From Ruminococcus gauvreauii (GTDB taxonomy: Bacteria; Bacillota; Clostridia; Lachnospirales; Lachnospiraceae), in assembly GCF_025151995.1 (NCBI RefSeq), contig NZ_CP102290.1, positions 3,286,001 through 3,350,000 of the forward strand: a stretch of 64,000 nucleotides of DNA. The letters run 5' to 3'. The position numbers and the translations under genes were made by a program. Position 1 is the stretch's first letter. Each line of letters starts with the position of its first letter. The notes beneath the pieces are model-generated. The model worked only from the letters and a program-made list of their open reading frames with translations, searched no databases and had not been told where the DNA came from. Below, in pieces: positions 60,250 to 64,000 of this stretch.

Positions 60250-60464
60250 CTGTCCTCCCCAATTTCATATAGGAACTATGGTCATGTTCGGCTAAGTCTA
60301 TTATACGTTCCTTTTTTCAGAGATTCAACTGAATCAGCTTAACCTCACCCGACAAACTGAAGTGTCAGTATAAAAAACCGTCTCTGTTTTGCGGATAGTA
60401 TTCTTCTATTAAAAAATCTACAATAAATAAAAATAAATACAATTAATGTTAAGGAGGAAAATTT

Positions 60465-61421
60465 ATGAACGCAAAAGAAAACCTGCTTCGCACGCTGACC
60501 GTTAACCAGCCTGAATGGGTACCGGATATGCTGAAGGATTTCCGGTATTTAATCGGACAGGCTGAAATCGGGGAGATGGTGGAAAACGATTATGACTGGT
60601 TCGGTGTCCACTGGACATCCTCTGACGATGGTCCCGGCATGCCGGCGCCCACTCCCGGCCGGGCACTGCTTGGGGACATCACCAAATGGCGCGAGACAGT
60701 GAAATTTCCTGATTTAGATGCCGTGGACTGGAATGCCATCGCTGATAAATGGGGAGTTCTCAAAGACCGTGATAAGATTGCCAATTACTATCTGATACCA
60801 CAGGGCATATTTGAACGCACGCATGCTTTGATGGGATTTGAACAGGCTTTGATAGCGCTGTATGAGGAGCCGGAGGCTTATGAGGAACTGGTGGAGGCTT
60901 TAACCTGTTATAAAATCAAGCTGTACGGCAAACTTATTGATTATATGGGGGCTGATGCCATTGCCCACAGTGATGATTTTGGCACGCAGATCAGTACGTT
61001 TATCTCACCGGAGATATTCCGAAAGCTTTTCAAACCCAGGCTGGAACGGATTGCGGACAGCATCCATGCAAAAGGATGTATCGCCATTATGCACAGCTGC
61101 GGCAAAGTAGATACCCTGATGGATGATTTCGTGGAGTGCGGATTTGACGGATGGGAGCCGTGCATGGTCTGTAATGATCTGGATCAGATCGTGGAAAAGC
61201 ATGGAAGGTATTTCTCGTTTAGCGGCGGGCTGAATGCCCAGGCGCTCAACGTTCCGGCCACGACGGAAGAGGACATTCGCTGTGAGCTTCGCAATCGTAT
61301 CCGTCAGATCGGACGGTTTGGAGGTTATGTTCCCGCGTATGTATTACTTGAGCCAAAATACTATGAGGCATGTTCTGATGAGCTGAGAATTCTCAGGCAG
61401 GAAGGAACGCGTCTGGGATAA
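60465..61421 (+). CDS. UroD-like protein (short, MtaA-type methyltransferase superfamily)
   Basis: This 318-residue member of the URO-D superfamily is shorter than the other two in the window. It contains SDDFGTQISTFISPEIF near 170, CIAIMHSCGKVDTLMDDF near 205 with the HxC metal motif, and a GG segment FSFSGGLNAQ. The GTQISTF block is nearly identical to that at 18556. It is monocistronic, divergent from the PucR regulator, behind AAGGAGG. Substrate and reaction are unknown. Three regulated copies in 64 kb point to a family of related catabolic reactions. Confidence 0.8.
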   Translation: MNAKENLLRTLTVNQPEWVPDMLKDFRYLIGQAEIGEMVENDYDWFGVHWTSSDDGPGMPAPTPGRALLGDITKWRETVKFPDLDAVDWNAIADKWGVLKDRDKIANYYLIPQGIFERTHALMGFEQALIALYEEPEAYEELVEALTCYKIKLYGKLIDYMGADAIAHSDDFGTQISTFISPEIFRKLFKPRLERIADSIHAKGCIAIMHSCGKVDTLMDDFVECGFDGWEPCMVCNDLDQIVEKHGRYFSFSGGLNAQALNVPATTEEDIRCELRNRIRQIGRFGGYVPAYVLLEPKYYEACSDELRILRQEGTRLG

Positions 61422-61444
61422 CAAATCAGTTTTTCAGTATTCTC

Positions 61445-61474
61445 TTGACATAACTATACCCCTATGGGTATAAT
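61445..61474 (+). promoter_or_regulatory. Near-consensus promoter of the metal ATPase gene
   Basis: TTGACA (61445-61450) and TATAAT (61469-61474) are separated by 18 bp, among the best matches in the window. A strong promoter of this type is usually held off by a repressor; CsoR-like boxes overlap it. Confidence 0.75.
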
Positions 61475-61496
61475 GTGCATATACCTGTAGGGGTAT
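61455..61496. promoter_or_regulatory. Two CsoR-like copper-sensor operators
   Basis: TATACCCCTATGGGTATA (61455-61472) sits between and over the -35 and -10, and ATACCTGTAGGGGTAT (61481-61496) follows just after the start point. Both fit the TACCC...GGGTA pattern of CsoR boxes. No csoR gene is in the window. Confidence 0.75.
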
Positions 61497-61512
61497 GGTG
61501 GGAGGGGATATC

Positions 61513-63381
61513 ATGAAAAAACTGGAGGAATTACTGGAATGGGGAGGAATCAAGAAGGATATCATTTTTCTTCTGATTTCTGCCGCGGCATTACTGGCAA
61601 GTATCTTTAAGTTGGACCCATTTTCTTTTGATATGGCGTGGGTGGCAGTTATCTTATGCGGTGTTCCCATTATTTTAGAAGCGGTAATCGGTCTCGTGAC
61701 CGCCTTTGATATCCGGGCTGATGTCCTGGTATCCATTGCGCTGATCGCTTCGATGATCATCGGGGAAGATTTCGCAGCAGGTGAGATCGCCTTTATTATG
61801 CAGCTCGGAGCTCTGCTGGAGGATTTGACAGTAGCCAGAGCCCGCGCGGGCATTGAAAAGCTTGTACATTTGACTCCCCGGACAGCCAGAAGGATACAGG
61901 GAACACAGGAAACTATCATTCCTGCGGAAGAGGTGCAGGTGGGTGATATCCTGCGGGTACTGCCGGGTGAGACGGTTCCGGTTGACGGTATAATCAAAGC
62001 AGGTCAGACTTCTGTCAATCAGGCGGTCATGACCGGCGAATCACTGCCGGTTGATAAAACGGCCGGTGACGAGGTGGCCAGCGGCACTGTCAATCAGTTT
62101 GGCTCTTTTGATATGGAGGCGACAAAAGCAGAAGAAGACAGTTCAATTCAGCGTATGATCCGGCTGGTCCGGTCAGCGGATGCGGGAAAGGCAAGGATCG
62201 TCGGGATTGCGGACCGCTGGGCGACCTGGATTGTGGTGATTGCCCTGACTGCCGCGGCTCTTACCTGGATGATATCAGGTGAATTGATCCGTGCGGTAAC
62301 GATCCTTGTTGTGTTTTGCCCGTGCGCGATGGTTCTTGCAACACCAACAGCCATTATGGCGGCTATCGGAAATGCTACGCGGCACGGTTTCCTTGTGCGG
62401 GAAGGAGATGCGTTAGAGCGTCTCGCGTCGGCGGGATATATCACGTTTGATAAGACGGGGACACTGACGTACGGAACACCTCAGGTGGTAGCTGTTCACA
62501 GCTTCAAAGATGAACTTACGGAACATGAGCTTTATACTTACGCGGCATCTGCTGAACTGCGTTCTGAGCATCCGCTTGGGAAAGCAGTCGTACGCTGCTT
62601 TAAGGAAAATATAAAACCGGAAATTCCGGAGCCGGAGCAGTTTTCGATGCTGCCCGGGCGCGGTGTAAAGGCAATGCTAAGCGGGACACACGTCATTGCC
62701 GGAAATCTGGAATTACTGTCGGAAAATCAGATTCCGGTACCGGAATCTGCGGGGGATAACATAAAGCAGTATCTGGATGAGGGATGCACCGTGATCATGC
62801 TAGCGGTCGATGAGGAGCCAGCAGGTTTTATTGCACTGGCGGACACACTGCGCGATAGTGCTGCGCGGACTATTCTGGGCGTGAAGCAGGCGGGAGTAAC
62901 ACCGGTTCTCCTGACCGGGGATAATGAAAATGCTGCAAGACACATAGGAGGCCAGCTGCATATTGATGAAATCAGGGCGAACTGCCTGCCGGAAGATAAG
63001 CTGATATGGATAGACAGTTATCAAAAACAGGAAAAGCAGGTGTGTATGATCGGGGATGGCATCAATGATGCGCCGGCTCTGAAGAAAGCGTGTGTCGGAA
63101 TCGCCATGGGCGGTGTGGGAAGTGACATCGCGGTGGATGCGGCTGATATTGTACTTGTCAACGATGATATCAGAGAAATCCCATATTTATTTTATCTGGC
63201 AAAACGGATGATGATTACGATCAAGTGTAACCTTGCCTTCTCATTGTCTTTAAACTTTATTGCGATCGTCCTGGCGATCACCGGGATATTGAATCCGGTT
63301 GTCGGAGCGCTGGTACACAATGCAGGCTCAGTGGCAGTCATTTTAAATTCAGCAGTTCTGCTGACATGGAAAAAAAGATGA
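61513..63381 (+). CDS. P1B-type heavy-metal translocating ATPase
   Basis: This 622-residue P-type ATPase lacks an N-terminal metal-binding domain. It has the actuator motif VMTGESLPVD near 178, the membrane metal site FCPCAMVLATPTA (CPC) near 276, the phosphorylation motif DKTGTLT near 316 and the ATP-domain motifs EHPLGKAVV and GDGINDAPALKK near 516-527. The last helix reads LVHNAGSVAVILNS, which does not match the copper-type MxxSS or zinc-type DxG end. The promoter carries CsoR-like boxes, which points to copper, but the metal is uncertain. The frame opens at 61495; ATG 61513 follows GGGAGGGG. Confidence 0.88.
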   Translation: MKKLEELLEWGGIKKDIIFLLISAAALLASIFKLDPFSFDMAWVAVILCGVPIILEAVIGLVTAFDIRADVLVSIALIASMIIGEDFAAGEIAFIMQLGALLEDLTVARARAGIEKLVHLTPRTARRIQGTQETIIPAEEVQVGDILRVLPGETVPVDGIIKAGQTSVNQAVMTGESLPVDKTAGDEVASGTVNQFGSFDMEATKAEEDSSIQRMIRLVRSADAGKARIVGIADRWATWIVVIALTAAALTWMISGELIRAVTILVVFCPCAMVLATPTAIMAAIGNATRHGFLVREGDALERLASAGYITFDKTGTLTYGTPQVVAVHSFKDELTEHELYTYAASAELRSEHPLGKAVVRCFKENIKPEIPEPEQFSMLPGRGVKAMLSGTHVIAGNLELLSENQIPVPESAGDNIKQYLDEGCTVIMLAVDEEPAGFIALADTLRDSAARTILGVKQAGVTPVLLTGDNENAARHIGGQLHIDEIRANCLPEDKLIWIDSYQKQEKQVCMIGDGINDAPALKKACVGIAMGGVGSDIAVDAADIVLVNDDIREIPYLFYLAKRMMITIKCNLAFSLSLNFIAIVLAITGILNPVVGALVHNAGSVAVILNSAVLLTWKKR

Positions 63382-63382
63382 A

Positions 63383-63425
63383 AGAGGAACCCCCCACGGG
63401 GCTTGTGGGGGACTCCTCTTTTTTG
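63383..63425 (+). terminator. Rho-independent terminator after the metal ATPase
   Basis: AGAGGA (63383-63388) and the C-run CCCCCCAC pair with GTGGGGG and TCCTCT (63414-63419), followed by a T-run. Confidence 0.85.
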
Positions 63426-63476
63426 TAAGATAAAACAGAAAGCTGTCATATTTTGTAGAAGAGAGTGTGAAAAAGT

Positions 63477-64000
63477 ATGTACATAAAAGAAAAAATTACC
63501 GATTACTGGAGCGACAGGGCCGAGAGCTACAGTCAGCAGAATCAGTTTCAGCTCACCAGCTGTTATGACAAATGGAAATCCCTGCTTTTGCAGTATGCAC
63601 CCGACAGAAAGAATACAAAGATTCTGGATGTTGGCACGGGACCTGGATTTTTTGCGATCTTGCTCGCGAAAGAGGGATATCAGGTGACTGCAGTGGACCA
63701 GAATGCCGAGATGCTGCGGTGTGCCCAGGAAAATGCCAGACAGGCCGGAGTTGATATCTGTTTTCTGCAGACGGGGGATGAGCTTCCGTTCGCGGACGGC
63801 AGCATGGATATGATCGTCGCCAGGGATGTGACGTGGATGCAGCTGGAACCGGAAAAGGTGCTGGAATCCTGGTATCGGATATTGAAAAAGGACGGATGCC
63901 TGCTTTATTTTGATGCGGAGTGGTATGGTTATCTGAGAGATGAGAGACAGGCACAGGAGTATCGGTCATTCCGCCGGTATGTGAAAGAACAGTCCGGATT
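63477..64000 (+). CDS. Class I SAM-dependent methyltransferase, N-terminal part (runs off the window)
   Basis: At least 174 codons are present, reading MYIKEKITDYWSDRAESYSQ at the start. The SAM-binding motif I is KILDVGTGPGFFAILLAKEG near 44, followed by VTAVDQNAEML (motif II) and MIVARDVTWMQLEP (motif IV). The gene continues beyond base 64000. Such enzymes methylate small molecules or proteins; target unknown. The start is weakly supported: GAAGAGAG lies about 10 bp upstream. The metal ATPase terminator precedes it, so it begins a separate unit. Confidence 0.85.
   Translation, partial: MYIKEKITDYWSDRAESYSQQNQFQLTSCYDKWKSLLLQYAPDRKNTKILDVGTGPGFFAILLAKEGYQVTAVDQNAEMLRCAQENARQAGVDICFLQTGDELPFADGSMDMIVARDVTWMQLEPEKVLESWYRILKKDGCLLYFDAEWYGYLRDERQAQEYRSFRRYVKEQSG

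Noticed and set aside
1..64000. CRISPR arrays, insertion sequences, prophage genes, tRNA or rRNA
   Set aside because: I looked for regular repeats, transposase motifs, phage structural genes and cloverleaf sequences and saw none that I could support.

Overview
The window looks like chromosome from a strictly anaerobic gut Firmicute of the Clostridia, most like a Lachnospiraceae member. The evidence is AGGAGG-type ribosome binding sites with frequent GTG/TTG starts, a high-molecular-weight rubredoxin, rubrerythrin and hybrid cluster protein for anaerobic stress, RbsABC-type sugar transporters with YesMN-type two-component regulators, galactitol-type PTS genes, a ThiT gene under a TPP riboswitch, and a C-A-T-C-A-T-R peptide synthetase of the kind known from gut Clostridia. 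I saw no rRNA, tRNA, CRISPR array, insertion sequence or prophage. The species is not determined.

Layout. 1-1475: end of a lipid-metabolism operon on the minus strand (lipid kinase, GDPD) and a small membrane protein. 1631-14409: a five-gene natural-product operon. It holds a 2451-residue NRPS ending in a reductase domain, a 7TM histidine kinase, a receiver-GAF-HD-GYP response regulator, an acyl-activating enzyme and a free acyl carrier protein, and it probably makes an N-acyl dipeptide aldehyde. 14462-15877: high-Mr rubredoxin and rubrerythrin. 15949-34420: a sugar-derivative island with three Gfo/Idh/MocA oxidoreductases, a UroD-like protein, two RbsABC-type ABC transporters, two near-duplicate AraC regulators and two tandem double-domain hydrolases. 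34447-38966: a YesN regulator, a YesM-type kinase with no real extracellular sensor, and a dual-ABC protein that has lost every ATPase motif. 38988-51825: a PTS/catabolic regulon of two operons around a divergent SorC-family regulator. It has its own EIIA, EIIB, EIIC, EI and HPr, plus a cysteine desulfurase, a sugar kinase, a UroD-like protein, an aldolase, a TIM-like isomerase, YjbQ, an SDR and a VOC protein. 52197-64000: a short UvrA-like ATPase, ThiT, an HcpR-like regulator with ferredoxin and hcp, a PucR regulator opposite a third UroD-like gene, a CsoR-box-controlled metal P-type ATPase and a truncated methyltransferase.

How the parts fit. In the NRPS operon the ligase and ACP plausibly deliver a fatty acyl starter to the first condensation domain, and the reductase domain releases an aldehyde. 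The co-transcribed kinase and c-di-GMP phosphodiesterase-type regulator suggest the product is tied to a signalling input. In the PTS regulon the same 14-bp half-palindrome lies upstream of the transport operon, over the regulator's own promoter and over the catabolic operon promoter, so the three units appear co-regulated. The most unusual systems are the sensorless kinase with its dead dual-ABC partner, the double-domain hydrolases with a dead N-terminal half, the NRPS operon with HD-GYP output, and a PTS operon containing a cysteine desulfurase and a second EIIB-like protein without the usual phospho-acceptor cysteine. All functions are read from sequence by eye; no searches were run.
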